Made by a program: the position numbers and the translations under genes. Below are positions 1-9,070 of a stretch of 64,000 bases of DNA, one piece after another (positions within the stretch are counted from its first letter, which is position 1; every line of letters begins with the position of its first letter). The stretch covers positions 20,720 through 84,719 of the IMG/VR virus record IMGVR_UViG_3300046542_000332. One strand, 5' to 3'. The DNA comes from a virus. The notes beneath the pieces were generated by a model. The model saw only the letters and a list, made by a program, of their open reading frames with translations, searched no databases and was not told the origin of the DNA.

Positions 1-871
1 ATAGGCGGCTGCGGCTTTCCTGCGCCCCCTCATTGTTTTCAAAGGCGTGGGCGGCGGTGATCACCACCAGGTTCTCCCCCGCCACGCGGAGCACGTCACC
101 GGCCTGGATCTGTTGGCATATGGTGCTGTCGACGGTCTTGCTGCGCACCAGCACACAGCTGGCGTTGCGCAACTGGCGCTCATCGGCGCGGGCCAGGAAC
201 GCCACGCGCCGGGCCTGGCCCATCTGCCCCCGGATGATCGCGGCCTGGTCGTTGACCGAATAGAACGACGGGATGTCTTGCAGTTGCAGGAACTCGCTTT
301 CGATATTGGCGCTGCTGTCCACCTGGCCGATATCCGCCACCGGTGCCTGCTTGGCCATGTCCGTCAGGCGCATGGCCATGATATTGCCGCCCCTGAGCAC
401 CAGCGCCGCGCCTTCCTCTTGCAGCACCTGCGCCAGCTGGTAACTGGGCTCCTTACCCTTGAAACAGGTAAAGCGCGGGACCGCGAAGTCGCTGGCCACC
501 GGCATGAACGCCCCACAGGCCCTATAGATGGCGCCCAAGGTCGTATTGGTGAGCACCACCGCGCTATTGAGCGGGCGCGCCACTGAGGCGCAGCGATGCA
601 GCAAGGCGGTCACTTTCATGGCCTGCTGCTGATTCTTGCCCTGCACCTGGCCCAAGGGCTGCGCGCGGTCAGTTTTAACGATCTCAAAGCGCAGATTCTC
701 CCGCCCCGCCCATACCGACGTGCCGACCTTGAGCTTTTCCTGTACGCCGTCGATCAGCTTCACCGTGAACTCAAGCGAGCGCGGAATAGGCGTCAGGTCG
801 GAGCGCCCCACCCACTTGAGCAGCACGTCGGTAGGGAGCAGGTCGCCCCCTTCGCGCAGGTAGACGTTCAC
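1..871 (-). CDS. Baseplate/tail protein, cut by the window edge
   Basis: An open leftward frame begins with GTG at 871, overlaps the upstream stop by 3 nt (GTGA), and runs off the left edge after about 290 codons. The start reads MNVYLREGGDLLP. I recognise no enzyme motif. Its position after baseplate, fibre and cell-wall hydrolase genes, and its beta-rich character, suggest a baseplate hub or hub-associated protein; that role is inferred from order. The C-terminus lies outside the window. Confidence 0.6.
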   Translation of the reverse strand, partial: MNVYLREGGDLLPTDVLLKWVGRSDLTPIPRSLEFTVKLIDGVQEKLKVGTSVWAGRENLRFEIVKTDRAQPLGQVQGKNQQQAMKVTALLHRCASVARPLNSAVVLTNTTLGAIYRACGAFMPVASDFAVPRFTCFKGKEPSYQLAQVLQEEGAALVLRGGNIMAMRLTDMAKQAPVADIGQVDSSANIESEFLQLQDIPSFYSVNDQAAIIRGQMGQARRVAFLARADERQLRNASCVLVRSKTVDSTICQQIQAGDVLRVAGENLVVITAAHAFENNEGAQESRSRL

Positions 872-1650
872 TGCGGCTTACCCCAAATGGTGCCGGCGGC
901 GGTGGTTGTCGAGCCGGTGTTGGTGAACTTGTCGGCGTGTTCCACCACAATGACGTTTGGATAGCCTGGCGGCACCTTGTCTGAGCCGTCGTTGGGCTCG
1001 CCCTCGCCCGGCGCGTCAAAGTAGGGAACTGAGCACTTGAGGGTGACGTCGGCAATCAGGATCTTGATGTTCTTGATGCCGTCGGGCTTGACGTCCATCC
1101 AGTCGATGCGCACCGACTCCAGGGTCTGCGGCATGGGCACCTTGTACTGGCCGAACTCATACACCGCGTCGAAATAGCGGTTTCTCGGCTCCTTGATGAA
1201 CGACGACAGTTGCGCGGCCAGGCTCTGCGCGGATCCGCCCTCGCTGGCGATGATCACCATCTGTAGGCGCCGATCCAGCATGACGTGCTTGTAACCGTAC
1301 CAGGAGCCACCTTCTTCGATCTGCACCATCTGCCGGCCGATGTGATCGCCGCCCCAGTCCGCGCCGGTACCGACAAACGTGTCATCCATGGCCAGCAGCA
1401 GCACGGGAAACAGCGTGCTTTGGCCGGGCTCGCCGTTGGTGTTCTTCGCGTAGGCGCGCAGCATGCTCTCGGCATCGTCGACCATACGCCCGGCCACCCA
1501 CTTCACCGCCTCATTGAGCGGCTTGGCCATGAACGCCTTTACCGCCTTCGTGTCGGCGTAATCGGGGTAGAGGCCGTCCCGCCAGCGTTTCAGGTAATGG
1601 GCAAAGCCGATCTTGATCTGGTCGAAACTGCCGTTCATAGGTTTGTTCAT
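868..1650 (-). CDS. Structural protein of the baseplate region, function unknown
   Basis: About 260 residues. I chose ATG 1650, which follows a GAGGTG Shine-Dalgarno; an in-frame ATG at 1701 has no ribosome site and lies on the GTATAGGGATAC motif. The protein has a helical N-terminal half and a beta-rich C-terminal half with repeated VxxxV strands. No signal peptide or membrane segment is seen. It overlaps the next gene by 4 nt, so the two are probably co-translated. It may be a tail completion or baseplate protein, but nothing in its sequence decides this. Confidence 0.6.
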   Translation of the reverse strand: MNKPMNGSFDQIKIGFAHYLKRWRDGLYPDYADTKAVKAFMAKPLNEAVKWVAGRMVDDAESMLRAYAKNTNGEPGQSTLFPVLLLAMDDTFVGTGADWGGDHIGRQMVQIEEGGSWYGYKHVMLDRRLQMVIIASEGGSAQSLAAQLSSFIKEPRNRYFDAVYEFGQYKVPMPQTLESVRIDWMDVKPDGIKNIKILIADVTLKCSVPYFDAPGEGEPNDGSDKVPPGYPNVIVVEHADKFTNTGSTTTAAGTIWGKPQ

Positions 1651-1703
1651 AGCCACCTCGATACTTTTCCGGGCGTACCCGGAAAAAGTATCCCTATACA
1701 TCG
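1651..1703 (-). promoter_or_regulatory. GTATAGGGATAC motif plus hairpin leader
   Basis: Read leftward, the gap holds GTATAGGGATAC (1688-1699) followed at once by an inverted repeat whose arms are ATACTTTTTCCGGG and CCCGGAAAAGTAT. The motif recurs upstream of three other transcription units in the window. It is likely an internal promoter or operator with a structured leader for the gene starting at 1650. Confidence 0.45.
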
Positions 1704-2186
1704 TTATGCCAAATTAATGAGCGAAAGAGGCGTTCCAGCCTTCACCGTGGGCGCTGGAAGCATCCAAAGGTGCTGCGGGGTCACGCGACCGATAATCTCC
1801 GGGCGAATCAACGGGGTACCCGCCTTTTCAAATGCCCAGGCCACGAACTCGCTACAGAAGAAACGCGCCTTGCGGTCGAATCGGTCGGAGTGCACCAGGA
1901 TCCCAAGCAGCCCCAGGTAATCGTAACCGGCGCCGACCATGCTCAATGCAGCCTGCTTGACGGCCTGCGCATCCTGACAAGGGATGTTGACCAGGGCGGC
2001 GTAGCTGGATTTCTCCAAGCGTTCCTTGAGCGGGGTCAGGCCGACACCGGTGAGCATGTTGGCGCCTATCACCTGATCGCCCACCACGATTTCAACGTGA
2101 CTGAATGCGGACCAGGTAACGCCCCGGATCAGCAGGCTGCCGATCATGCGCCGGCGCGTGAACAGGATCTGTACCGATTGCATCAT
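1704..2186 (-). CDS. Permuted NlpC/P60-like (YiiX-type) hydrolase
   Basis: 160 residues. A histidine motif near residue 30 (SHVEIVVGD) precedes a cysteine motif near residue 109 (FFCSEFVAWAFEKAG). This order, His then Cys, is the arrangement of circularly permuted papain-like NlpC/P60 enzymes of the YiiX/YaeF type. Members cleave amide or peptide bonds in cell wall or lipid substrates. With no signal peptide and a place among baseplate genes, it is probably a virion-associated enzyme used at entry. It overlaps the upstream gene by 4 nt (ATGA). Confidence 0.72.
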   Translation of the reverse strand: MMQSVQILFTRRRMIGSLLIRGVTWSAFSHVEIVVGDQVIGANMLTGVGLTPLKERLEKSSYAALVNIPCQDAQAVKQAALSMVGAGYDYLGLLGILVHSDRFDRKARFFCSEFVAWAFEKAGTPLIRPEIIGRVTPQHLWMLPAPTVKAGTPLSLINLA

Positions 2187-2947
2187 TGCGCGCCCACCTC
2201 AGCCCACTCGGCATAGGATTGTGGCCAGTAGGCGGTGAAGTCGTAGTCGGTCGGCACTTCGGCGGCGCGCATGGCGGCGTTGTGCTGCTCGGCCACGGTA
2301 AAGATCGCGATGTCGGAGCATTTGACCGCCGCCACGACGTCGAACGCCAGCTGTGCGGTCACCGTGACAAAGGTACCGCCCAACGTTTTCCAGTTAATGG
2401 CCTGGCCCTCGTCGTCGATCAGGGTGTCAGTCATGGCGCCACCAGCGGCCAGCACGTCACGCGCGTCGTCCTTGAGCCCCAGCCACTGGTTACGGCTGAA
2501 TAGGTCGGAGTGCACCCACAAGGTTCCGACCTTGACGCCCGCAATGCTACGGCGATCGCGCTCGTCCTTGATCGCCAACCACGCACGGGCCTGCTCAGTG
2601 GCGTGCTTGGTGGCCACCAGCTCGGCGCTGACCTGCCAACTGCCATCAATCCAGGCATGGGTAGCGGATGGCCGCGGCTCGCGCGTCAAACCCTCAGGCA
2701 GCTCGCCCAGCACAGTGAATTGTTCCGCAGCACCGGTGGCGGTGCTGTAGACCACGCCCCGGTGGTCGAGCCGCAACGCCGGTTTGTCGTCCACCAAGGC
2801 CCACACGTAGCCATCGGGCGCCGCATCGAGCGGCAATCTCAGCGTGAGTGTGTTTTCGGGCACCTGCGGGCCGATACCGGGCACGACAGGGAAAGTTACA
2901 GGGCCGAACAACGCGCCGGCCGGGTCCACCAGATAAATCACGTTCAT
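2183..2947 (-). CDS. Tail-fibre-associated protein with DUF4376 domain
   Basis: 254 residues from ATG 2947, placed after GAGGTG. Around residues 130-200 it has the DUF4376 signature: charged ERDRR, then AGVKVGTLWVHSD, then SRNQWLGL. DUF4376 proteins usually sit directly after tail fibre genes and are thought to help fibre assembly or attachment. Here it follows the 317-residue collar fibre by 7 nt, which supports a chaperone or fibre-tip role. The N-terminal 100 residues look like a separate beta domain. Confidence 0.65.
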   Translation of the reverse strand: MNVIYLVDPAGALFGPVTFPVVPGIGPQVPENTLTLRLPLDAAPDGYVWALVDDKPALRLDHRGVVYSTATGAAEQFTVLGELPEGLTREPRPSATHAWIDGSWQVSAELVATKHATEQARAWLAIKDERDRRSIAGVKVGTLWVHSDLFSRNQWLGLKDDARDVLAAGGAMTDTLIDDEGQAINWKTLGGTFVTVTAQLAFDVVAAVKCSDIAIFTVAEQHNAAMRAAEVPTDYDFTAYWPQSYAEWAEVGAQ

Positions 2948-2954
2948 AGTCACC

Positions 2955-3908
2955 TCAGATCAGTTTGATTCGGCCGGGATAGGCAATGTTTCGGCTTCTG
3001 AATCGAATCCAGTTGTTAAACCCTTGGGTGTCTACCGTCACCGAACCCATGACCGCGTTATCGGTAGTCGACGGGTCATACGAACCGGATCCGGAAGGAG
3101 GGAGTGCACCGCTAGGTACCGCTCCTCCAACACCCGCACTAGAAATCCTGCCGTCTGCTTGAGCGTGCGCATTACCAAGAACATACGTGCCAGCCCCCAT
3201 GTCAGAGCCAGTCCATTCCTGCGCGACGGTGCGCAACCATGTGCCGTCCTGCCATGAGCCCGCTGCCCGCGCCGCATCCACTCCGCGCGACTCATCGAGC
3301 ATACGAATGAATTCGCCGCGTCCCTCTGGACTACGGAAGGTCGTTGAGCCGTTGCCGGATGTCCACATGCCCTCTTTGCCGGCGCGCAAGGCTTCGGTGG
3401 TCAGCATTCCTGAGGCTTGCGCGTGATCCCACAACCACGGCCATTCCGCGCGGTTGTAGAGAAGGCCGTTATGACCCGCCCAGCCGCCGGGCTGAAACGC
3501 GGTCGTGGTTTCGAACACCGGGCGACCCAGTGGCGTGCCGTCCAAGCGATCCAACACGCGCCAATTGCCATTGCCATCGCTGCGTAGGTGCCAGAAGTCA
3601 CCCGCCCCCATCAGGACGAAGAACTGGTAGCCCTCGGGGCGCAAATGGGTATGAAACAGGATCTTGTCGGCGCCGACAGCAGCGATCACCAGGCGGTTGC
3701 CGCTGTTGTCGACGCGCTGCACTCGGACATCCATCGAGCGCGAAGCGGCCGGCAAGTAGATGTTAAAGGGGATGGCGCTGGCGTCTGCCAGTAGGAAACC
3801 CGTCTCACTGTCGGTCAGTGTCTTGCCGGCGGTGATGATGGCGTTGTCCATGCCACGCATGGCCAGCAAGCCGCTTTCGATATCGGCTAAATCGTTGGCG
3901 CGACTCAT
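2955..3908 (-). CDS. Tail fibre protein, collar-type
   Basis: 317 residues. The centre (about residues 125-235) carries the Gly/Trp-rich collar signature: LGRPVFETTTAF, then GLLYNRAEWPWLWDHA, then FRSPEGRGEFIRMLDESRGVD. The last reads like the LPESRGEFLRGWDHGRGVD segment of the larger fibre at 4460-6415, so the two share a domain. The C-terminus is Gly/Ser-rich. It probably forms a receptor-binding fibre or tip. The start overlaps the preceding gene by 4 nt. Confidence 0.68.
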   Translation of the reverse strand: MSRANDLADIESGLLAMRGMDNAIITAGKTLTDSETGFLLADASAIPFNIYLPAASRSMDVRVQRVDNSGNRLVIAAVGADKILFHTHLRPEGYQFFVLMGAGDFWHLRSDGNGNWRVLDRLDGTPLGRPVFETTTAFQPGGWAGHNGLLYNRAEWPWLWDHAQASGMLTTEALRAGKEGMWTSGNGSTTFRSPEGRGEFIRMLDESRGVDAARAAGSWQDGTWLRTVAQEWTGSDMGAGTYVLGNAHAQADGRISSAGVGGAVPSGALPPSGSGSYDPSTTDNAVMGSVTVDTQGFNNWIRFRSRNIAYPGRIKLI

Positions 3909-4450
3909 TGGGCAGCTCCAGCGGAATCAAAGGTTTGGGATGGCCAGTCGGTGGCCAGCATGTGATCGGCGTAGGTGCCGACCTTTACAGCGGCCAGCAA
4001 CGCCGCCTCACGGTCAAAGCAGGCCTGTACGTAGGCGCTGATAGCGCGCCAAATAGCCAGGATCTGCGGCGCGGTCAGCTCAACAAACCCGTCCGGGGCC
4101 TTGAGGTTGCAGACATAGGCGGGATCGAGCATGGCGCCCATGGCCTTGTCCAGAATCGTCGCTCGCGTATCGCGGTCGGTGGCGATGGCCAGGCCCTTGA
4201 CGGTAACGCCAGCCACCTCGCGGGCATAACGCTCGGCCTTGATGATCGCCGGATAATCTGGCGGGGCTTCGGGGAATGGCTGCTTGGTGATTTCACCGTC
4301 AGCCCCAAGTGTCCATACGCCGTCTGTTTCTTGGGTGATCCGTAGAAACAGGGCGTCTTTGATAGCGACAGCGGTGCTCGGGATGTCGTGAAGGCCTTCG
4401 ATAAGGCAGGTCTTGAGCGTCGAGTCAGCGTTAAATTCAGCGTATTTCAT
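3905..4450 (-). CDS. Tail fibre assembly-type protein, DUF4376
   Basis: 181 residues. The middle has AREVAGVTVKGLAIATDRD, the core of DUF4376 proteins found beside tail fibres. It lies between the 651-residue fibre and the 317-residue fibre, and the window has a second DUF4376 protein after the second fibre, giving two fibre/partner pairs. Likely role is assembly or trimerisation of the fibre upstream of it; this is inferred from family and position. Confidence 0.65.
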   Translation of the reverse strand: MKYAEFNADSTLKTCLIEGLHDIPSTAVAIKDALFLRITQETDGVWTLGADGEITKQPFPEAPPDYPAIIKAERYAREVAGVTVKGLAIATDRDTRATILDKAMGAMLDPAYVCNLKAPDGFVELTAPQILAIWRAISAYVQACFDREAALLAAVKVGTYADHMLATDWPSQTFDSAGAAQ

Positions 4451-4459
4451 AAGCCCCCC

Positions 4460-6415
4460 TTAGTGGCCGATGGCGATGTAGCGCGCGTTGGATGTGCCTA
4501 AGCCATCTGAGCCGTGAACTCGGACGTTCAACGTGGTTTTTGAGATATTTGCCTCGACGACATACGGGGTGATGCCGGCAAGCGCGCCAGTCGTCTTATC
4601 AGACATTGAAACGACGGCCTGAAGCACTGCATTCGGAAACCCAATCGGATACGGAAACGCCAAATCCCCCGTAGTCCCGATGATGGTGCCCCACTGGATA
4701 ATCAGCCCCCCCAGCCAACTGGGGAAAACGATGTAGCCGTTTCGCGCCTTGAGGATCTGAAAGCCCCAGCGCAGTTTCTTTGGGGTCACAATGGTGGCGT
4801 CGTCGGCGCCGGCGTCGGTTTGCGTCTGCGTTGCGACCTTGGCCGTACCTTGGGCCAGCTCCGTCGCTTGCGCGGCCAGCACGGAGAGCGCGGCAATATC
4901 AATGGTTCCCTGGTTGATCGGCGCGTTCCAGGCCTTGATGCACCACATCACCGACAAGTTGCGCGGGCGGGTTTCGGTGCCGACGTTGGAGTCGGTGTTG
5001 CTGGTCATGCTGCGCGTCACGCCGCCCAGTAGGCCGCCAGCGGAGCTTTTGACGCCATTGGAGCCAAAGCTCGTGCCGGCGGTGTTATCGACCAGGATGC
5101 CGTGGCTGTGCGCCTTGGTAAGGTCGCTTTGCAGAGTGCCAATCTCGCGGCCAATGTCGACGCCGCGCCCGTGGTCCCAACCGCGCAGGAACTCGCCACG
5201 CGATTCTGGCAGGGTGCTTCCACCCAAGAAGGCAGCCAAATCCGGGTATACCGCTGGATTAAAGGCGCTGCCGTTGACCTCAAGGAAGCCCGGCGGAACG
5301 ACGCCCCTCGGGAATGGCAGCATGGCGCCAACGGGCAGGCCGCCGGCGGTGGTCAGCAGCGCGGTAATTTCCGCCTTGGTGTAGCTGTCGGCCACCTTGA
5401 ACGATTTGAAGGCCAGGATTTCCAGGCTGTCGCCCAAGTTGCAGGGAGTCGCCAGGGTGATCTTGGAACCGTTGGCGGCCGAGGTGAATTCGGTGATTTC
5501 CCGGCCGTTGCGCAGCACGATGGCGCTACCGACGATGTGAGGCGCGATGAATTCCGCCTGAGCCACAGACGCGACGAACGAATAGCGCTCAAACGCCTTG
5601 CCGCTGCCTACGCCGCCACCCAATTGGAAAAACGTACCGTCGTAGTTGAGGTCGTACAGAGAGCCCGCTTTGATGTCGCCCGCTTCCAGGTCCACCAGGC
5701 CGGTATCGCCGCCACGCTTCACGGCAATGAGCGCGAAGTCTTCAACCTTGGCCGTGACGGCGCCGGTATTGGTGAGCGGCGCCAGGAACTGGAAGCGCTG
5801 GCCGGCGCGCAGGCTCGGCAATGCCGTCTCAAGGGTGTCGAATTTCAGGATCAGGGCGTTGGCGGTGCTGCTGGTTGTGCTCAGGTACGCCAGCGGGCCG
5901 CTGTCATAGGCCATGTCTTCGCGCAGCATGTATTGCGGGTGTGCGTCGGGCGATCCTTCGTGATCAGTCAGGGCCGCCAGCGCCACGCTTTCCAGCGGGT
6001 CAATGGTGAAGCTGATCGAGTTGCCCGGTACCTGCGTAAACGCCAGGTCGTTGAACATCACATAGGGGGTGCCGTCAGTTTTGTAGACCGCCACCTGCCC
6101 ATTGGCCTTGGACCAGACGAACACCAGAACATTGCCCGCCCACCAAGCAATCTCACCGACCGGGACCGTCCCGACATCCTCGCGCCAGGCACTGGTAATG
6201 CGCAGCTGGTAGGGCGTGGGGCGACTGCCACCGGCCACCGGAATCTTGCTGCCCACCGGATCGACCAGCGCCACCTCGTTGCCCGTAGGGTCATAGTGGG
6301 CGCGGCCGAAAGAGACGTGCGTGATTTTGAGTTCAATCCCAACGCTGTCGGCGTTGAACGCAGCCGCTTGGCCCGCCAGCGTCAGCGATGGATTGATGAT
6401 TACAGGATCTGCCAT
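4460..6415 (-). CDS. Large tail fibre protein
   Basis: 651 residues, start after GGGGG at the end of the leader. The N-terminus (MADPVIINPSLTLAGQAAAF) and first 150 residues resemble the baseplate-attachment module of P2-like and T4-like fibres. The centre has a collar domain (LPVGAMLPFPRGVVPPGFLEVNG; then LPESRGEFLRGWDHGRGVDIG). The C-terminal 150 residues match the style of fibre tips made by recombination. A terminator-like hairpin at 6457-6478 separates it from the baseplate genes, so it may be expressed partly independently. Confidence 0.8.
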   Translation of the reverse strand: MADPVIINPSLTLAGQAAAFNADSVGIELKITHVSFGRAHYDPTGNEVALVDPVGSKIPVAGGSRPTPYQLRITSAWREDVGTVPVGEIAWWAGNVLVFVWSKANGQVAVYKTDGTPYVMFNDLAFTQVPGNSISFTIDPLESVALAALTDHEGSPDAHPQYMLREDMAYDSGPLAYLSTTSSTANALILKFDTLETALPSLRAGQRFQFLAPLTNTGAVTAKVEDFALIAVKRGGDTGLVDLEAGDIKAGSLYDLNYDGTFFQLGGGVGSGKAFERYSFVASVAQAEFIAPHIVGSAIVLRNGREITEFTSAANGSKITLATPCNLGDSLEILAFKSFKVADSYTKAEITALLTTAGGLPVGAMLPFPRGVVPPGFLEVNGSAFNPAVYPDLAAFLGGSTLPESRGEFLRGWDHGRGVDIGREIGTLQSDLTKAHSHGILVDNTAGTSFGSNGVKSSAGGLLGGVTRSMTSNTDSNVGTETRPRNLSVMWCIKAWNAPINQGTIDIAALSVLAAQATELAQGTAKVATQTQTDAGADDATIVTPKKLRWGFQILKARNGYIVFPSWLGGLIIQWGTIIGTTGDLAFPYPIGFPNAVLQAVVSMSDKTTGALAGITPYVVEANISKTTLNVRVHGSDGLGTSNARYIAIGH

Positions 6416-6456
6416 AAAGCCCCCACGGGTTTAGTTATGGCGAATCGTAACGTTCG

Positions 6457-6478
6457 AAAATCGCCCTAAATCGGGCGA
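6457..6478 (-). terminator. Intergenic hairpin, likely terminator
   Basis: TCGCCC and GGGCGA pair around a 6-nt loop and, read leftward, are followed by TTTTCG. It lies between the gpI-like gene and the large tail fibre gene. Confidence 0.6.
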
Positions 6479-6488
6479 CTTTGCATGC

Positions 6489-7280
6489 CTAAAGGAGGGC
6501 ATCCATGACGACAGGAATACCGTTGAACACCACCGAGGTATCGCCCATCACCACAAAGGTATGTTTCGGGAAACGCTCAGGCGGCCTGACGCGCTGGCGG
6601 CGGCTGTAGAACAGATTGGTACCGCCCGACAGCATGGCCGCGCCCATCGTCATGCGTGCCTGGATGATCGGCGGCACAAACTGGGCGTTACCCCTGGCGC
6701 GCCCCACCGATACGCCGCGCCCGATGTAGCCTATGGGGATGGTGAGGCGTGAGCGCTGGGCTGCGCGCAGCTCCAGGACAAACCGCGCCGCCACGGCCGT
6801 GCGGGCGGCCTTGAGGATCCGCGCCGGGACAATCTGCGTCTCGATGTCCACGCGCAGGCGGCTGGTCAGGAAGTAGTCCGCCTCATTCTCGCCGGCCGCG
6901 CGGATCTCGGCCTCAGTCATGACGTCTACCGGGTACTCGCCGGCCTTCTTGCACCACAGCTGATCGATGGTGAACACCGGACCAAACAGGGTTTTGAGAT
7001 AGGCGGCCAGAAACGTGGTGCCGCGCTGGGGGTTGCGGTAGCGCCAGGCATGGAACAGATGGCGGATCTGTTCCATGGTGGTAGTGCGCAGGACGGCCAG
7101 GCCATCGCCGACCAAGCTTCGCTCAACGAGGGAGTCCGGGCCGATATGCGGCATGCCGTACAGCCCCACCTCAGTGACCTGATCGTCGATGTGCTGCTTG
7201 TACAGGCTCAGAAACAGCGCCTTGAGTTCGCTTTCTACCTCATCGAACTCGGCACTGCGGACAAGGGGCTTTAACTCCAT
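6489..7280 (-). CDS. Baseplate protein, gpI-like position
   Basis: 263 residues. No diagnostic motif is visible, but it follows the baseplate J-like gene by 2 nt and precedes the main tail fibre. This is the place of the gpI-type protein that links baseplate wedge to fibre in P2-like phages. The first 120 residues are helical (EFDEVESELKALFLSLYKQH) and the rest is basic and beta-rich. Role by position only. Confidence 0.6.
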   Translation of the reverse strand: MELKPLVRSAEFDEVESELKALFLSLYKQHIDDQVTEVGLYGMPHIGPDSLVERSLVGDGLAVLRTTTMEQIRHLFHAWRYRNPQRGTTFLAAYLKTLFGPVFTIDQLWCKKAGEYPVDVMTEAEIRAAGENEADYFLTSRLRVDIETQIVPARILKAARTAVAARFVLELRAAQRSRLTIPIGYIGRGVSVGRARGNAQFVPPIIQARMTMGAAMLSGGTNLFYSRRQRVRPPERFPKHTFVVMGDTSVVFNGIPVVMDALL

Positions 7281-7282
7281 GA

Positions 7283-8677
7283 TTAACCCGCCTCTTGCAG
7301 GAGGACTTGCAGGCTGTCGGCGGTGATGTAGCGGTATTGCTCAGGCAGTGGTGTGTCATCGTCCCCGATGCTGTTGACGATCATGTTGCCCAGGCGCGAC
7401 GACAAGGCCGTCACGGCGTTGTCTCTCATCAGCCGGTAAACATCCTTCTCCAGAATCTGCGCCTCGCCGCGCTTGGCCCACGCTGATTCAGGACCGTACT
7501 CATTGAGCAGGATGGTGCGCACTTGCTGCGTGACGGCGCCGGCCTCATACACCGACGGGATGGTCAGCGTCACCACCATGGGCACCACGACATCGACAAC
7601 CGGCACGTATTTGATCTTGTAGCTGTCGTCGGCGCGGCGAATCACCGCCGTTATCTGCGATTCCAAAACTGCTTGCGTGGTCCCGGCCTTGCGTACCGCC
7701 ACGAACAGCGTGTTGATGTTGTCCAGGCTCGGGCCGCGTACAGCTTCCTCTTTGGCTTCGTTCCAGATGCTGAGGAACGTCACCGGGGATATGGCCTTGC
7801 GCACCACAAAATCGAAGTTAGAGCCAAAGACGGCGCTGTCGTCGTAAATGCCGGGGTAGGAACACACCTCGCGCATGGTCGAGATATCCATGGGGTCGGC
7901 GCCGGTCTGGCTGACTTCGAACAGCTCCATGGCCAGCAGCGCGTCAGCGGCGCCACCGGTGTACTCAAAATAGAACTTGAGGCCAGCAGCCAGCGCCACA
8001 GCGCCCTCAGTGTCCTGCACCGTGACCGCGATCTGCTCGCCCACGGCCGGTTGATAGCCCGACAGCCCGTCGATGCCGAATTGCAGGCTCAGCTCACCGG
8101 TTTCGTCCGACTTGATGTTGTAAACGCGCTCCCCGTCTTCGATGTTGGCGAAGTCGGTTGAGTATTCAAACCCGTCGACCAGCACGGCCGCGATAAATCC
8201 CACCTCGGGCTGACTCAGCGGCACCGAGTAAAACGGGCGATAGGTCGCCACCTGGCGGGTGAAAATGCGGGAGCTGACTTGCTTGGCGGTCAGATAGCCA
8301 ATGGCGCCGGCGGCCAGGGTCACGCCAGTGGTCACCAGCCAATAGCGCCCGGCGGCATCTTGTAGCGATCTGCCGGCCGCCACCTGCACCGTCACCAGTG
8401 ACGCGTTGGTCACCTTGATCGCAGCAATGGAAGGCGTACCGAACGGCAAAATGCCTTTGACCGCCGCGTCACTGCGTACTGTCACGTCGCGGGCCATGGT
8501 GAACGGCTCGCCGGCGGTGACTTCCACCTGGTTGCTCACGTCCGCCAGCATGGCCGCCATGGATCCCAGGCTTTGAATAATCAGTGGGTCGCCAATCTGA
8601 TAGCGCAGGGCAATCGTGGGGTAGCTGGCAATCTCATCGACCGCGCTTTGCACGAATTCTGTTTTAGTAACTGCCAC
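7283..8677 (-). CDS. Baseplate wedge protein, J-like
   Basis: 464 residues. The first 200 residues include a helical segment, then small-residue beta repeats (VTVRSDAAVKGILPFGTPS; AAGRSLQDAAGRYWL; VTLAAGA), typical of baseplate J-like proteins (T4 gp6/P2 gpJ family). The C-terminal part has the repeated helix-strand pattern of that family. It overlaps the small upstream gene by 14 nt and is followed by the gpI-position gene, the usual wedge order. Confidence 0.7.
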   Translation of the reverse strand: MAVTKTEFVQSAVDEIASYPTIALRYQIGDPLIIQSLGSMAAMLADVSNQVEVTAGEPFTMARDVTVRSDAAVKGILPFGTPSIAAIKVTNASLVTVQVAAGRSLQDAAGRYWLVTTGVTLAAGAIGYLTAKQVSSRIFTRQVATYRPFYSVPLSQPEVGFIAAVLVDGFEYSTDFANIEDGERVYNIKSDETGELSLQFGIDGLSGYQPAVGEQIAVTVQDTEGAVALAAGLKFYFEYTGGAADALLAMELFEVSQTGADPMDISTMREVCSYPGIYDDSAVFGSNFDFVVRKAISPVTFLSIWNEAKEEAVRGPSLDNINTLFVAVRKAGTTQAVLESQITAVIRRADDSYKIKYVPVVDVVVPMVVTLTIPSVYEAGAVTQQVRTILLNEYGPESAWAKRGEAQILEKDVYRLMRDNAVTALSSRLGNMIVNSIGDDDTPLPEQYRYITADSLQVLLQEAG

Positions 8678-8984
8678 GGTTCACGTCCCCCAGGTCCGCC
8701 AGACTCACGTAGGAGCCGTTAATTTCGATATAGATGGTCTTGCGGTCGAGCCCATCATTGGTCGTGTACATGTTGATGGTGCCCGGTGGCAGGGAGGCGA
8801 TAACGGGAATGTCCTCTCGCATCTTGGCCAGGTAGGCGTCAGCAATGGGCGAGCTGAGGGGTTTCTGTAGCAAGTCCTCAGTCGGCGCCCCATAGGTCGA
8901 GCCGTAATAGGTGTACGGCCGGGTACCCACCCAATGCGCAATCATGCGAAAGAGCAGGTCCGTGTTTAGCGTGTCGTCAGCCAT
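8664..8984 (-). CDS. Small baseplate protein
   Basis: 106 residues, immediately upstream of and overlapping the J-like gene. This position is normally held by a W/gp25-type wedge protein, but I do not see the gp25 lysozyme-like motif, so only the location supports a baseplate role. A strong terminator lies just upstream at 9026-9051, so this gene probably begins its own transcript or depends on read-through. Confidence 0.55.
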   Translation of the reverse strand: MADDTLNTDLLFRMIAHWVGTRPYTYYGSTYGAPTEDLLQKPLSSPIADAYLAKMREDIPVIASLPPGTINMYTTNDGLDRKTIYIEINGSYVSLADLGDVNRGSY

Positions 8985-9025
8985 AAGGCACCGGTAGCGG
9001 TTTATTGATCACATGATGGCAAACA

Positions 9026-9051
9026 AAAACCGCCCAATAAGTGGGCGGTTT
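9026..9051 (-). terminator. Rho-independent terminator
   Basis: A 9-bp stem (AACCGCCCA/TGGGCGGTT) with a 5-nt loop is followed leftward by TTTTTG. It lies between the tape-measure/lysin gene and the baseplate genes. The plus side has only TTTG, so it works best leftward. Confidence 0.8.
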
Positions 9052-9070
9052 GCAGTGAAACGACGGCCTG

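Noticed and set aside
5102-6469. A 455-codon rightward frame opposite the large tail fibre
   Set aside because: Antisense shadow of the fibre; low-complexity Arg/Gly/Gln composition and no motif.
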